Position numbers and translations under genes: made by a program. From positions 1 to 41,523 of IMG/VR virus record IMGVR_UViG_3300042261_000343: 41,523 bases of DNA; one strand, 5' to 3'. A model generated the notes under the pieces. It did not search any database. It saw only the letters and a list, made by a program, of their open reading frames with translations, and was not told the DNA's origin. Source of the stretch: a virus. Position 1 is the first letter of the stretch. Each line of letters begins with the position of its first letter. Of this stretch, positions 15,915 to 25,429 are shown piece by piece.

Positions 15915-18900
15915 TTATCCTAGGGCAATTGCGTAAATTACTGCATCATCAAGAATATTTCTGCCATTGACGCGAATGACACTGGCTGTATTTATATCAC
16001 CATTAACATTCAATCCGTAGGTAAAATCAGTGGTTCCGATTCCAACTTTACCACCAACATACATGCTGCTGTTGATACCAGCAATCTGAACAACGGCACT
16101 CGTAATTCCGATTGTCTGACCAGCACCAATATAAACAGGGCCAAATGTAAAGGTTGAAATTCCAGTAACCTGAAGTGTTCTGATCGATGCAACACCTGTG
16201 ACTACGTTTGTAGCGATTCCAGCGATGGTTGCCATCGTTGAGAATCCAGAAGTGCTTGCGAAGGTTGAGAATCCAGCAGTGCTTGCGAAAGTAGAGAATC
16301 CAGCAACAGATGAGATCGTGGAGAATCCCGCCATTGTGGAAACTGACGAGAATCCAGCAACAGCAGAGACCGTTGAGAACCCAGAGATCGAAGCAAATGT
16401 CGAGAATCCAGAAGTGCTGGAGAAGGTTGAGAATCCAGCGGCACCAGCAAGATTGGCAAATGCCGAGAATGAAGATACCCCCGCCTGAGTTGATACAGTT
16501 GCAAATCCTGCAACTGATGAAATATTTGCAAAGGTTGCTACACCAGCAATTGTAGATACTGTGGCAAAACCAGCAATTCCAGCAAAAGTTGCAAACCCTA
16601 CATTACCAGCATAGGTAGAGAATCCAGAAACATATGAGTAATTTGCAACTCCAGTTAGTTGACCTCTAAATCCACCTGTAGAAGTTGTAACTCCAGTGAC
16701 TAAAACATCACCTCTTACGGTTAATTTGGAAGTTGCAGATGTTGTACCTAATCCAAGATTTCCAGAAGCGGGAGTAAAGACAATTGGATTTGCAGTTGAT
16801 GAAATACCAAGAATTGATGTTGAAGCACTTGCAACAAAGGAGAGATATTGGAAATCAGTTGCAGATGAGGTTGAGATGCTTAGATTGTTTCCACCACTTC
16901 CGCCGCCGCCTGCAATACTGATATCAACAGTAGTTCCTCTAAGACGGAAAGTATTGCCTAGACCAATGAAATTCAGTGCTGTAATAACACCTGTAGTAAT
17001 GTTTAGTCCAGCAGATTGAATCCCAATATTAAATCCACCAACTGCAGTAAGAGCACCAGAAATTCTTGTATCTCCGCTAACCTCAAGACGTGCTGTTATT
17101 ATATCAGTTCCTATACCAACTCTTTGATTATCATCAATTCTTAATGCTTTAGTTCCAAAGGTTGTAATACCATTTGCAGCAGTGTAAAAATCTATGAAAG
17201 TTGCTGCATTCATTAAGAAGGTTCCACCACCGAAAGATAGTAGGTTACTGCCACTAATGCTTTGTGCAAATAAAAGTGCTGCAGGTTCCTCTGAATTTGT
17301 AAAATGAGCAATACCAAGTCTTGTTGACTTATTGGTTGCATTAGTTCTTGTGTTTGCGTTTTCATCTCCACCGAAAATCGCAGCAATATTCGTAAAAGTG
17401 GAATTACCAACATCAAGAAGACCGACAGGATTGGTAACTCCCACACCAACAGAACCAGAAAAATGACCACCACCAGTAACTTGAAGTCTTTGGGATGCGG
17501 TTCCTGTTGATGTTGCTGCACCGATGAATACAGGTCCGTTTACAAATGTAGATACTCCAGTGACATCTAATAAATTAACGTCAACGACACCATTTACAGA
17601 TACTGTAGAACTAGAGATTCCTGCCTGAGTCGCTACAGTTGCAAATCCAGAAACTCCAGAGAATGTTGTAAATCCAGCCGAGTATGCATAGGTTGCTAAA
17701 GTAGAAACTCCTGCCTGCGTTGCCACTGTTGCAAAACCAGCAACAGCAGAAACGGTGGAGAATCCAGCAATGCTTGCTACAGTAGAGAATCCAGCGACGG
17801 ATGCAATTGTCGAAACTCCTGCCTGTCTAGAAACAGTTGAGAATCCAGCAATATATGCATATTCTGCCAGAGTTGATACCCCAGCACGACTTGATACTGT
17901 TGCAAATCCTGCCACAGATGCAATGGTAGATACACCTGCCTGAATGGATACGGTTGCAAATCCCGCTACAGCAGCAATTGTAGAAACACCAGCATTGTAC
18001 GCATAGAATGTAACACCAGAAGTAACACCAACAAAGTTACCATAGAATGTTGGTGATGTGATATAGTCACTTACATAAAGTGTTCCTATAACGTCAAGGG
18101 TTGATCCTGGATTTGTGGTTCCAATTCCCAGCCTTTCAGCCCCTGGATTGTAAACTAATCCAACATTAGTATCAACATACTGCGTCGCGGTTGTTCCAGC
18201 AGATACGTTTACAAAAGGAATGTAATAAACTTTATTTGTGTTATCTGGAGTAATATTAACTCCACTAATAGCACCAATACCAGTAACTGCCTGCCAAGCA
18301 AGACCTAATCCAGTAGAGGTCAGAACATATTGATTAACACCAGTTGTTCCTCCAACAGAGATTGCACTGAATGTTGCAATACCAGTTGTCCTTAAGGAAT
18401 TGACATCGACAACACCACCAATTGTATTGGTTGAAATTCCAGCTTGAGTTGCTACAGTTGCAAATCCAGCAGATCCTGCCAAACTTGAGAAGGTTGCAAC
18501 ACCTGCCCTGGTTGCATTAGTTGCAAATCCTGCTACTGCTGCCTGAGTTGTAAATCCAGCAATACTTGCTACGGTAGAGAATCCAGAAGTGCTGGAGAAC
18601 GTTGAGAATCCAGCAGCATAGGCATAGTTAGCCGCCCCTCGCAAGTTACCAATAAATCCACCAAGAGAAGTGGTAACTCCACTATTTTGTTGATTGGACC
18701 CACTAATTGTATTGGCACTTAATAGATTGGAACTAAACTGTCCCTGTGGAGAACTGATATTGGTATCCGTCATTTGGATACCAGATCCAACGGCAAGTCT
18801 TACTCCAAAAGGAATATAAGTAGAACCAATACCAACACCATAATTAAAGATAAAAGCATCGGTTGCAAGACCTGCCCATGTTCCAGATCTTACCCACCTA

Positions 18901-21359
18901 ATTTGCTTATAAGTATTTGGAAGTGTTGTAAGTCCAAGAACAGGACTCATTGAAACAATTGGAGTTCCTTCCGTAGAAGCAACAGCGATTGCTGCATAGT
19001 TTGCAGAGGTATCGTTTGGTGGGGCAGTTGTTGTAAAACCAAGGACAAGTTCTTTGTTTTCTGCCCTGAGTTCACTAACGTTCAGTACGAAAGATGTACC
19101 ACCAACCGTTACGTTACCACCGACAAATAAATCATTTCCAACACTTAAGTTATTTGTAATAGATACATCTGTTGGTAATCCAATTCTAGGTGTTGATCCT
19201 TCTCCCAGACCACCGATTACTTCAATCTGATTAGCAGTTCCAGTAATATATCTTACATAGTCGCCAGAAGTATAAGTTCCAAGTCCAATTGAGTTTGGAA
19301 CAACTGTTGCTGCCAGTGCTACGTTTGCCGTTCCGTCAAAAGCGATGTTTGCGGCAGTAATAAAAGCACCGACAATACTAAAGTCTCTTGGAGTAACTAG
19401 TTGAGTTGCGGATGCGGCAATTCCAGTTAGTGGACCAAAAAATCTGTTAGCAGTTACGACACCAACAATAGAAGCATCACCAACAACGGACAGTTTTGAT
19501 GGTGGATTTGTAGAACCAATTCCAACGTTATCCGAAATGTATGCACCACCAGTAACTTGTAGATCTTGTCCTAAAGTTCCTGTAGATGATGCAGTGCCGA
19601 CTAAGAAAATTCCATTGGGATCAATTCTACCTGCAAAAATATTACCACTAGTAATAAAATCAATAGATCCCGCATCTTGAGTTATTAATCTTAAAGATCC
19701 TGTGCCACGATTGATAATATCAAAATTAGCGTTATCACCAGCATTTCTAATTAATCTTGTTGCATAATCTGTATATGTTGGTGTTGCTTTTAGATCAATA
19801 TAAGAACTTAAAGTCGTAGACCCCGTTCCAATTTCAATGTTTCTACCAGAATCTCCACCAAATTCAACATAAGTTTGTGCCGTTCCTACTTTTGCACCAC
19901 CACCAACAATATCAAGAGCAGCTATTGGTAATGCAGATCCAATACCAACCTGACCATTTGAATTGACAACAAAGGGACTTGAATCTGGATTTGCAGAATC
20001 CTCAACTACAAGGGCATTCCCAGTTCCAAGTTGAGTGATTCTAACAAGATCAGTTGAGGTATTTCCAGAGAAAATACCTACATTAAAAGTAGAAATTCCA
20101 GTAACACTAAGTTGTGTTACGGATGCGATTCCACCAGCAACCGTTGTTGAAATACCAGATCTGGTTGCAACTGTTGCAAAACCAGCAACCGATGAGATGG
20201 TAGAAACGCCAGCGTGTGTGGCAACTGTGGCGAATCCAGCAACTGCAGTTACTGTTGCAAATCCAGCAATGGTAGCAACGGATGAGAATCCAGCAGTTCC
20301 AGAATAAGTTGTATATCCAGCAATTGATGCAACCGTTGCGAATCCAGCAACGGCAGCAATCGTGGTAACACCTGACTGAATCGAAACCGATGAGAACCCA
20401 GCAACAGAGGAGATTGTAGAGACCCCTGCATGGACTGCAACGGTGGTGAATCCAGAAGAGTATGAATATTGTGCAGGACCAGTTAAGACGCCAACAAAGG
20501 CACCTAATGACGTTACAACACCACTGATCAGAACATCACCCTGAACAGATAGTTTTGATGTTGGTCTTGTTGAACCAATGCCAACATTGCCACCAATATA
20601 AGCCCCACTATAAATTCCAACAACCTGGAATGTCTGTCCAATTGTTCCAGTTGACGTTGCAGAACCAACATAAAGTGGTCCTTGCTGGGCATTAAATGTA
20701 GAAATTCCAGTATAATTTAAGTTGGTTCCGCTGATATTGGTAATGATACCAGAAGAATATCTAACTGCAGAACCACTTAAGGTTAAGATAGTTGAGTTGG
20801 TAGCAATGAAACTACCGATTGTTCCAATACCAGAATAGAATAAATTAGTTCCCTGAATATTAGTAACAATACCAGAGTTAAATCTCAGAACATTTCCACT
20901 TAAATTTGTTATATTAGCAGTGGTGGAAATAAAATTATTGACCGTACCAATACCAGTATAGTTTAGGTTAGTACCTAAAATATTTGTAACAATACCAGAA
21001 TTATAATAAAGATTATTGCCTCTTATTGATGTAATAATACCAGTATTGTATCTTACAATATTACCATCTAAGGTATTAATGCTGGCAGTTGTAGAAATAA
21101 AATTATTAATTGTGCCGATGCCAGCATAATTTAAATTCGTTCCAGCAAGATTGGTTATGATACCAGAAAAAGCGGTGATGGTATTTAAACCAACCACTCC
21201 TTGAATATTTGTATCACCTACAACATATAGTGAATACGGACCTGCATTGGTTGTCCCAATAGCGACCTTACCAGTAACCTGTAAAACTGTTAAAGAATCA
21301 GTATATGAAGTTATACCAATGTTTAGTCTAGGTTGTCTGCCGCTAAGGTGCCTTGCCAT
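15915..21359 (-). CDS. Giant repetitive tail fibre / virion protein, 1814 aa
   Basis: Starts MARHLSGRQPRLNIGITSYT. Residues about 70-220 hold 30-40-residue repeats around SGI(I/V)TN(I)xGTNLxYxGIGT. Four blocks of tandem nonapeptides of the kind AGF(A/S)TVA(S/T)x follow, separated by a cassette with STGTxGQxxQVxG, VGIGST.P.SKLSV.GD and VVTxxGxF.G.LTG. Two unique beta regions lie in between. The end (GIGTTDFTYGLNVNGDINT, ILDDAVIYAIALG) is typical of cyanophage fibre proteins. No peptidase S74-like end is seen. It is probably a long, thin trimeric fibre; length may vary by repeat slippage. Confidence 0.85.
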   Translation of the reverse strand: MARHLSGRQPRLNIGITSYTDSLTVLQVTGKVAIGTTNAGPYSLYVVGDTNIQGVVGLNTITAFSGIITNLAGTNLNYAGIGTINNFISTTASINTLDGNIVRYNTGIITSIRGNNLYYNSGIVTNILGTNLNYTGIGTVNNFISTTANITNLSGNVLRFNSGIVTNIQGTNLFYSGIGTIGSFIATNSTILTLSGSAVRYSSGIITNISGTNLNYTGISTFNAQQGPLYVGSATSTGTIGQTFQVVGIYSGAYIGGNVGIGSTRPTSKLSVQGDVLISGVVTSLGAFVGVLTGPAQYSYSSGFTTVAVHAGVSTISSVAGFSSVSIQSGVTTIAAVAGFATVASIAGYTTYSGTAGFSSVATIAGFATVTAVAGFATVATHAGVSTISSVAGFATVATRSGISTTVAGGIASVTQLSVTGISTFNVGIFSGNTSTDLVRITQLGTGNALVVEDSANPDSSPFVVNSNGQVGIGSALPIAALDIVGGGAKVGTAQTYVEFGGDSGRNIEIGTGSTTLSSYIDLKATPTYTDYATRLIRNAGDNANFDIINRGTGSLRLITQDAGSIDFITSGNIFAGRIDPNGIFLVGTASSTGTLGQDLQVTGGAYISDNVGIGSTNPPSKLSVVGDASIVGVVTANRFFGPLTGIAASATQLVTPRDFSIVGAFITAANIAFDGTANVALAATVVPNSIGLGTYTSGDYVRYITGTANQIEVIGGLGEGSTPRIGLPTDVSITNNLSVGNDLFVGGNVTVGGTSFVLNVSELRAENKELVLGFTTTAPPNDTSANYAAIAVASTEGTPIVSMSPVLGLTTLPNTYKQIRWVRSGTWAGLATDAFIFNYGVGIGSTYIPFGVRLAVGSGIQMTDTNISSPQGQFSSNLLSANTISGSNQQNSGVTTSLGGFIGNLRGAANYAYAAGFSTFSSTSGFSTVASIAGFTTQAAVAGFATNATRAGVATFSSLAGSAGFATVATQAGISTNTIGGVVDVNSLRTTGIATFSAISVGGTTGVNQYVLTSTGLGLAWQAVTGIGAISGVNITPDNTNKVYYIPFVNVSAGTTATQYVDTNVGLVYNPGAERLGIGTTNPGSTLDVIGTLYVSDYITSPTFYGNFVGVTSGVTFYAYNAGVSTIAAVAGFATVSIQAGVSTIASVAGFATVSSRAGVSTLAEYAYIAGFSTVSRQAGVSTIASVAGFSTVASIAGFSTVSAVAGFATVATQAGVSTLATYAYSAGFTTFSGVSGFATVATQAGISSSTVSVNGVVDVNLLDVTGVSTFVNGPVFIGAATSTGTASQRLQVTGGGHFSGSVGVGVTNPVGLLDVGNSTFTNIAAIFGGDENANTRTNATNKSTRLGIAHFTNSEEPAALLFAQSISGSNLLSFGGGTFLMNAATFIDFYTAANGITTFGTKALRIDDNQRVGIGTDIITARLEVSGDTRISGALTAVGGFNIGIQSAGLNITTGVITALNFIGLGNTFRLRGTTVDISIAGGGGSGGNNLSISTSSATDFQYLSFVASASTSILGISSTANPIVFTPASGNLGLGTTSATSKLTVRGDVLVTGVTTSTGGFRGQLTGVANYSYVSGFSTYAGNVGFATFAGIAGFATVSTIAGVATFANISSVAGFATVSTQAGVSSFSAFANLAGAAGFSTFSSTSGFSTFASISGFSTVSAVAGFSSVSTMAGFSTISSVAGFSTFASTAGFSTFASTSGFSTMATIAGIATNVVTGVASIRTLQVTGISTFTFGPVYIGAGQTIGITSAVVQIAGINSSMYVGGKVGIGTTDFTYGLNVNGDINTASVIRVNGRNILDDAVIYAIALG
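16204..16650 (-). repeat. 27-bp tandem repeats (block D)
   Basis: Coding repeats with a nine-residue period (AGFSTVSAV, AGFSSVSTM, AGFSTISSV, and so on), the longest of four blocks inside the 1814-residue fibre gene. Near-identical units such as 'gagaatccagcagtgcttgc' recur on the plus strand. Confidence 0.8.
17600..18010 (-). repeat. 27-bp tandem repeats (block C)
   Basis: Nonapeptide repeats such as AGFATVSIQ, AGVSTIASV, AGFATVSSR, interrupted twice by short AEYAYI/ATYAYS insertions. The AGVSTIASV unit recurs almost unchanged. Confidence 0.75.
18428..18640 (-). repeat. 27-bp tandem repeats (block B)
   Basis: Shortest block, about seven nonapeptide units (AGFSTFSST, SGFSTVASI, AGFTTQAAV, AGFATNATR and others) in the 1814-residue fibre gene. 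Confidence 0.7.
20146..20468 (-). repeat. 27-bp tandem repeats (block A)
   Basis: About twelve nonapeptide units (AGFATVASI, AGYTTYSGT, AGFSSVATI, AGFATVTAV, AGFATVATH, AGVSTISSV and relatives), in a strict nine-residue phase. Confidence 0.8.
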
Positions 21360-21368
21360 TTTAGAATA

Positions 21369-21707
21369 TTAGTTAAGTGTTTCTAGAATGCTGGTAATAA
21401 CTTTCAGATTTGGGCTACTTCCAGATAGTATAAGGGCATCACTTGATTGCAAAATCAGTTTTCCTTGCAATAAGGTAACCGTATCATTTCCTTGAATTGG
21501 AAACTGAGAAACAATCTCAGTTGTAACCGCAATTCCTACTCTTGTTCTTCTATGGGATAAATTCAAAATATGAGTATTTCCATCAGTATTTGCAACTTGT
21601 GCAAGAAGAACAACTCCAGTGTATCCAGTAGGAGCAGTATAAATTCCAACTGATTGTGTAGACGCTATTGACGTTACTGTTTTAAATACATTTAATGGTA
21701 ATGCCAT
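21369..21707 (-). CDS. Small virion protein, 112 aa
   Basis: Starts MALPLNVFKTVTSIAS. The body (VGIYTAPTGYTGVVLLAQVANTDGN as a split pair of strands, then RRTRVGIAV, LLQGKLILQSSDALIL) and the end SILETLN parallel the 108-residue protein at 15586-15912. It lies 9 nt upstream of the giant fibre gene and 1 nt after the 784-residue protein, so the three are co-transcribed. Probably a connector at one end of the fibre; the function is inferred. Confidence 0.65.
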   Translation of the reverse strand: MALPLNVFKTVTSIASTQSVGIYTAPTGYTGVVLLAQVANTDGNTHILNLSHRRTRVGIAVTTEIVSQFPIQGNDTVTLLQGKLILQSSDALILSGSSPNLKVITSILETLN

Positions 21708-21708
21708 T

Positions 21709-24063
21709 TTATGATTCTCCTCCTAGTGCTAGAATAAATGGCGTCATTGTTGAGAATAAACTCTTAGAATAAAAGGCTCCAGAAATAGTTCCAGTCAATT
21801 GATCAATCTGAACACCTTCACCAATTCTAAAGTTTCCTCCCTGATCGGTGCTTGTGTAAACAACTAGACCACCGTTTCTTACGTCAACTTCATTATCTTG
21901 AATCGGAACACCACCTGAGAAAGGAAGTGCATCCGCAATATCAGTTCCAGATCCAACATATTCAAAAGATATACCAGAAGCGAGAACCCTACTCTGTTTG
22001 AAAAATGGAACTTCTGTGCCAATTCCAAGAGCATATGGGAGGTTTTCATTGATGGTAATTGTGCAAATTCCAGCAGATATTGGAGTTGAACTCAGGACAG
22101 AATAATAACTTGGTAATAGTTCTGCAGTTGCTGTAGCTGTATTTATTCCAGTAGGCGAGTTGGCAATTGTGATTCTAGGAACATTTGTATACCCTCTACC
22201 ATTGGATACGATTTCAAATCCACTGATTGTTCCGTTGTTCTCGACAACAGCAACTGCCTGGGCAGGAACCCCCCAGTCTGTACTTGGATCTTCGATGGTT
22301 ACCTCTGGTGTATCTACATAACCAGCACCAGGATTATTAACTACAATTCGGTTTACTGTATAATAAAGTCTATCAAAATAAACAACCTGACCATCAAAGG
22401 GTCTTACAATATCAAGACTTGCCGTTCCTCCAGAAACATAGGTGTGTGGTTGGGTGGCAATGCCAACGTTGACAGTAAAAACATTACTTGATCTTGTTGG
22501 TTTTAATGGAACTGCATTTAGATTCTGATTATTCAGTGCAGTTGTTAGAATGCTTGTCAGAGTATCGATAGCAGTCCTAACATCGGCACAAGAATTAACA
22601 TCAACATTTGATCCTGTTGCTGGATCCGCAATTACTGACAGATTTTGAGTTGGCAGTAAATTGTTAACGGCAAGTTTCATCAAATCTCTTGCCCTATTAA
22701 ATGCGGTGATTGATTCTGAAAGTTCTCCAATTAATCCATTTGTCAGAAGAGTTCCAGCATAATTAAAGTATGCCTTTGTTGCAATGATTGTATTTTCGTT
22801 TGTATAGTCTCTGATATCCGTAGAAATCGCATCAACAATATATCCAATATCTCTTCTACATTTTGTTGGATTAGGATCTACAAAATAAGGATATATTTGT
22901 GAAATGTAATCATATGCATCATTGATAATATAAGATCTGTTTGCCTGAATTAAATTATATGCATCAACCCATCTACCTGGGGCAACTGTCTGAGTATTAA
23001 AGATGTATCCATACTTGCCACTTGGATATGTTCTCAATCCTGGTTCAAAAGGACAACTAAATTGAAGTCCCTTGATCGAGACTCCCATTCCAATATTAAA
23101 GTTATGTGGTTGATTCGTTGTTACTCTCAGAACACCAGTCGTATTATCATAAGTCGCTGCAGTTATTGAGAGAGTTGGAGTTCTTAAATCCAGAACAAAA
23201 TTATCTTCCCCTTCTTGTGTTGCAGTTGTAATAATACCAACATACTTCTGAGGTCCTACTCCATCTGCAACCAATCCATAATTTCCAAATGATGCATTAG
23301 AGTTTGTAAGATCGCAAGCACCACCAGACCCACAAAAAACTGCCTGATTTGGGCAAATTGTAAACAAAGATACTAACTGGGCGTATGCTTCATTTGTGAT
23401 TGATACTCCAATTCCACCCTGATTATAATTTGTATAGGCATCAAGAACCATTGACTTCAATGGTCCTACAACTCTACTTCCATCAACCTGCATTCCAATG
23501 CTGTTCTGAACAAAGTTTGTGCAGTTCTGAACATAGGTTGATTGATTAATATATCTTCTATTGAATGGATCAAATGCAACCATTGCACACGTGCTTGGTC
23601 CACCAACAAAAGATAATTGAGAAATATAATTACCAGCACCAACATAAAACATATCAGAACCAGTATTCAGTTGAGAAACTGATACTTCTCTTAAACTATC
23701 ACCAACAATACTAATTTGATCTGGAAGATAAATTGGATTATCTTCTATATAATTTCCAGCAGATACCTTAATAACAGCTCCTGTTGATGCTGCTGCGACT
23801 GCTCCTTTGATGGTCGCTTTGGCGTCTCCGAGTTTGAGTCCTGTGTTTGTGTCTTTTCCGTCTTTTGTGACATAGATAATATTTGTAACTGTTGCCCCAG
23901 CACCGAGTCTGACTATTTCAGAACCTATACCAGTTCTACTTCTGATGGCATAAAGTTCGGCATCATAAGTATTCAGAGCTACTTCACCTAACTTAAGTTG
24001 ACTTAAGTTGGGAACTTTATTCGGTGTATTAGACCTTTTAAGTCTTATCGTTGATATAGACAT
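21709..24063 (-). CDS. Virion structural protein with pectate-lyase-like beta-helix, 784 aa
   Basis: N-terminus MSISTIRLKRSNTPNKVPN with LKLGEVALNTYDAELYAI. Around residues 75-270 it reads as a right-handed beta-helix: VTKDGKDTNTGLKLGDAKAT, VSAGNYIEDNPIYLPDQ, ISIVGDSLREVSV, YISQLSFVGG, VQNCTNFVQNS. This arrangement is familiar from polysaccharide-binding or depolymerising phage proteins. Later regions contain a calycin-free beta segment with PGAGYVDTPEVTI. It heads the unit that includes the giant fibre and has an exact TATAAATA upstream. No catalytic residues could be assigned. Confidence 0.8.
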   Translation of the reverse strand: MSISTIRLKRSNTPNKVPNLSQLKLGEVALNTYDAELYAIRSRTGIGSEIVRLGAGATVTNIIYVTKDGKDTNTGLKLGDAKATIKGAVAAASTGAVIKVSAGNYIEDNPIYLPDQISIVGDSLREVSVSQLNTGSDMFYVGAGNYISQLSFVGGPSTCAMVAFDPFNRRYINQSTYVQNCTNFVQNSIGMQVDGSRVVGPLKSMVLDAYTNYNQGGIGVSITNEAYAQLVSLFTICPNQAVFCGSGGACDLTNSNASFGNYGLVADGVGPQKYVGIITTATQEGEDNFVLDLRTPTLSITAATYDNTTGVLRVTTNQPHNFNIGMGVSIKGLQFSCPFEPGLRTYPSGKYGYIFNTQTVAPGRWVDAYNLIQANRSYIINDAYDYISQIYPYFVDPNPTKCRRDIGYIVDAISTDIRDYTNENTIIATKAYFNYAGTLLTNGLIGELSESITAFNRARDLMKLAVNNLLPTQNLSVIADPATGSNVDVNSCADVRTAIDTLTSILTTALNNQNLNAVPLKPTRSSNVFTVNVGIATQPHTYVSGGTASLDIVRPFDGQVVYFDRLYYTVNRIVVNNPGAGYVDTPEVTIEDPSTDWGVPAQAVAVVENNGTISGFEIVSNGRGYTNVPRITIANSPTGINTATATAELLPSYYSVLSSTPISAGICTITINENLPYALGIGTEVPFFKQSRVLASGISFEYVGSGTDIADALPFSGGVPIQDNEVDVRNGGLVVYTSTDQGGNFRIGEGVQIDQLTGTISGAFYSKSLFSTMTPFILALGGES

Positions 24064-24108
24064 TTAGTATATCGGTATTTACCAAAAACAGATTTTACCT
24101 GCTCTGAA

Positions 24109-24116
24109 TATTTATA
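24109..24116 (-). promoter_or_regulatory. T4-type late promoter (TATAAATA)
   Basis: Exact minus-strand TATAAATA 46 nt upstream of the ATG at 24063, in the gap after the endonuclease gene. It probably drives the unit 24063-13620. Confidence 0.7.
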
Positions 24117-24123
24117 GTCGATC

Positions 24124-24495
24124 TTAACTCGCATTATTTCGCCTAGGACGATATGCATAAAGATTTGTTGGAGGATCTGGTTTCATCCATTCCTCTATCT
24201 TATCAAATCTTTCTTCACTATAAAAGTCTTGCTGAACATACCACAATTTCCAGTGCTCGTGTCCCTTCGACTGGTTACAATCGTGGCAGCAGCAGACTAC
24301 GTTTTTTGTAACGTCTAATCCACCTTTTGATTGGGGAAGAATATGATCAATTGTGAGTTTCTCTTCTGACCCACAATAAGCACATTGATGTCCCCATTCT
24401 TCTTTTATCTTTTGCCTCCACATTCGTTTCGCCTCCCCAGAACTTGTCGTGTATAACTGAAACAAGTATTCTTTTGGAGAGTGTAGAGGTCCCAT
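24124..24495 (-). CDS. HNH endonuclease, probably homing, 123 aa
   Basis: The ATG at 24495 is used (MGPLHSPKEYLFQLY); the apparent longer start is TTG. The HNH core is clear: CAYCGSEEKLTIDHILPQSK (residues about 50-69), then NVVCCCHDCNQSKG with a second CxxC zinc pair. This matches small free-standing phage HNH nucleases. It separates a 2OG oxygenase from the beta-helix structural gene and has no functional link to either, as expected for a mobile gene. Its start lies in a hairpin (see 24493-24523). Confidence 0.85.
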   Translation of the reverse strand: MGPLHSPKEYLFQLYTTSSGEAKRMWRQKIKEEWGHQCAYCGSEEKLTIDHILPQSKGGLDVTKNVVCCCHDCNQSKGHEHWKLWYVQQDFYSEERFDKIEEWMKPDPPTNLYAYRPRRNNAS

Positions 24496-24523
24496 AAGTC
24501 TCTGCAACTTATGTTTATTTATT
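24493..24523 (-). promoter_or_regulatory. Start-codon hairpin with adjacent late promoter motif
   Basis: Minus strand: AATAAATA at 24523-24516, then a perfect 7-bp hairpin with arms CATAAGT (24513-24507) and ACTTATG (24499-24493) and a 7-nt loop TGCAGAG. The 3' arm contains the endonuclease ATG. Late initiation about 6 nt after the box (near 24510) would cut three bases off the 5' arm. Regulation is inferred. Confidence 0.55.
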
Positions 24524-25145
24524 TTATATCCAGAGTCAATCCACTCAGATTTCCAAAACTTCCAATATCACCACAGACAAATGCATTGAAAGAGATTGTA
24601 TATCTTTCGTTCTCACTTTCATTGGGTCTAACTCCGTGTTCTAATGTAGAAGGAAAGATCAATAGTTTTCCTGGTTCTGCATTTACAACATTCTCTACAA
24701 CATTCATATCTTCTGCCAGAAAGTGGCAAAACGATTGTCCGACTTTACCTGTGGCACCATCATAAGTCTCCCAGATATTTGGTAGAATAAAAGTCGTTCC
24801 TACGGTGTCCTCAGAAAGATAATAGATTCCACTAAAAATTGAATTGGGATGCTTATGTGGTTTGTGCCACTGTCCTGGTTCTGCCTTATTTGCCCAAGAC
24901 TGTGTAATCTTTACATCCGTTGCTTGATATTCTACAGATCTTTTTACCATCAACAAACATTCACGAAACCATTCATGAAGTTCATCAAACAAATGATTTT
25001 TATTTAAGTATATGTCCTGAGATCTTTGAGTAAACATATTTGGTTCCCAGGAAAGTCTATCAACTTTATTTTGAGTATCTCTTAAAAGTTGTGGACTTGA
25101 TTTAAATTCAAATATTGTTTGAGGTAGAATCTGTATTTTCTGCAT
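24519..25145 (-). CDS. Putative 2OG-Fe(II) oxygenase, 208 aa
   Basis: The segment WHKPHKHPNSIFSGIYYL (from residue 93) carries the His cluster and the SGIYYL strand of the phage 2OG-Fe(II) oxygenase family, followed by GKLLIFPSTLEHGVRPN with a distal His near residue 169 and an Arg in the ENERYTISFN strand for cosubstrate binding. It is the fourth such enzyme in the window and is closest in motif to the one at 6541-7071. No Shine-Dalgarno precedes the ATG, and a small ORF overlaps its start. Substrate unknown. Confidence 0.8.
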   Translation of the reverse strand: MQKIQILPQTIFEFKSSPQLLRDTQNKVDRLSWEPNMFTQRSQDIYLNKNHLFDELHEWFRECLLMVKRSVEYQATDVKITQSWANKAEPGQWHKPHKHPNSIFSGIYYLSEDTVGTTFILPNIWETYDGATGKVGQSFCHFLAEDMNVVENVVNAEPGKLLIFPSTLEHGVRPNESENERYTISFNAFVCGDIGSFGNLSGLTLDIK

Positions 25146-25260
25146 AATGCTGAATAATAATTTTGAGCAATTCTTTTAATGTAATATAAATGTAATGAAA
25201 CTCATCATAATAAGTAATGTCTTGATCTCTCTCAAGAAAGTTTTGGATTCTTTTTAGCAC
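25108..25260 (-). CDS. Possible small protein with GTG start, 50 aa
   Basis: A frame from GTG at 25260 to TGA at 25108, preceded by a strong AAGGAG five bases before the GTG. The product begins MLKRIQNFLERDQDI and continues with an aromatic, helical stretch (YYDEFHYIYITLKELLKII). It overlaps the upstream gene by 29 nt and the downstream oxygenase by 38 nt in other frames. It fills an otherwise empty 86-nt gap. Composition is protein-like, but the long overlaps make it uncertain. Confidence 0.45.
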   Translation of the reverse strand: MLKRIQNFLERDQDITYYDEFHYIYITLKELLKIIIQHYAENTDSTSNNI

Positions 25261-25429
25261 AAGCACTCCTTGCCCAGGCACGACTTAAACTATTTACATG
25301 AGAACAAGATTTTCCAGACTCCCCGCAGTGTGGACATTTCGCATCTGGGGGATCTCCAACGTATCCTTCAGGTGTGTACATCCTTTTCTTTTTGAGATTC
25401 TCTGCTTGTTTATGTTTACGATGATTCAT
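25232..25429 (-). CDS. Small Cys/His-rich protein, 65 aa
   Basis: A basic N-terminus (MNHRKHKQAENLKKKR) is followed by CPHCGESGKSCSH, a possible zinc knuckle, and a final Cys near residue 57. The start overlaps the stop of the 98-residue gene by 4 nt (ATGA). I do not recognise the family. Nucleic-acid binding is possible from charge and the CxxC pair but is not shown. Confidence 0.65.
   Translation of the reverse strand: MNHRKHKQAENLKKKRMYTPEGYVGDPPDAKCPHCGESGKSCSHVNSLSRAWARSACAKKNPKLS

Noticed and set aside
16204-20468. Possible CRISPR array because of short regular repeats
   Set aside because: The 27-bp units are contiguous, in frame, degenerate at third positions and have no unique spacers; they encode protein repeats.
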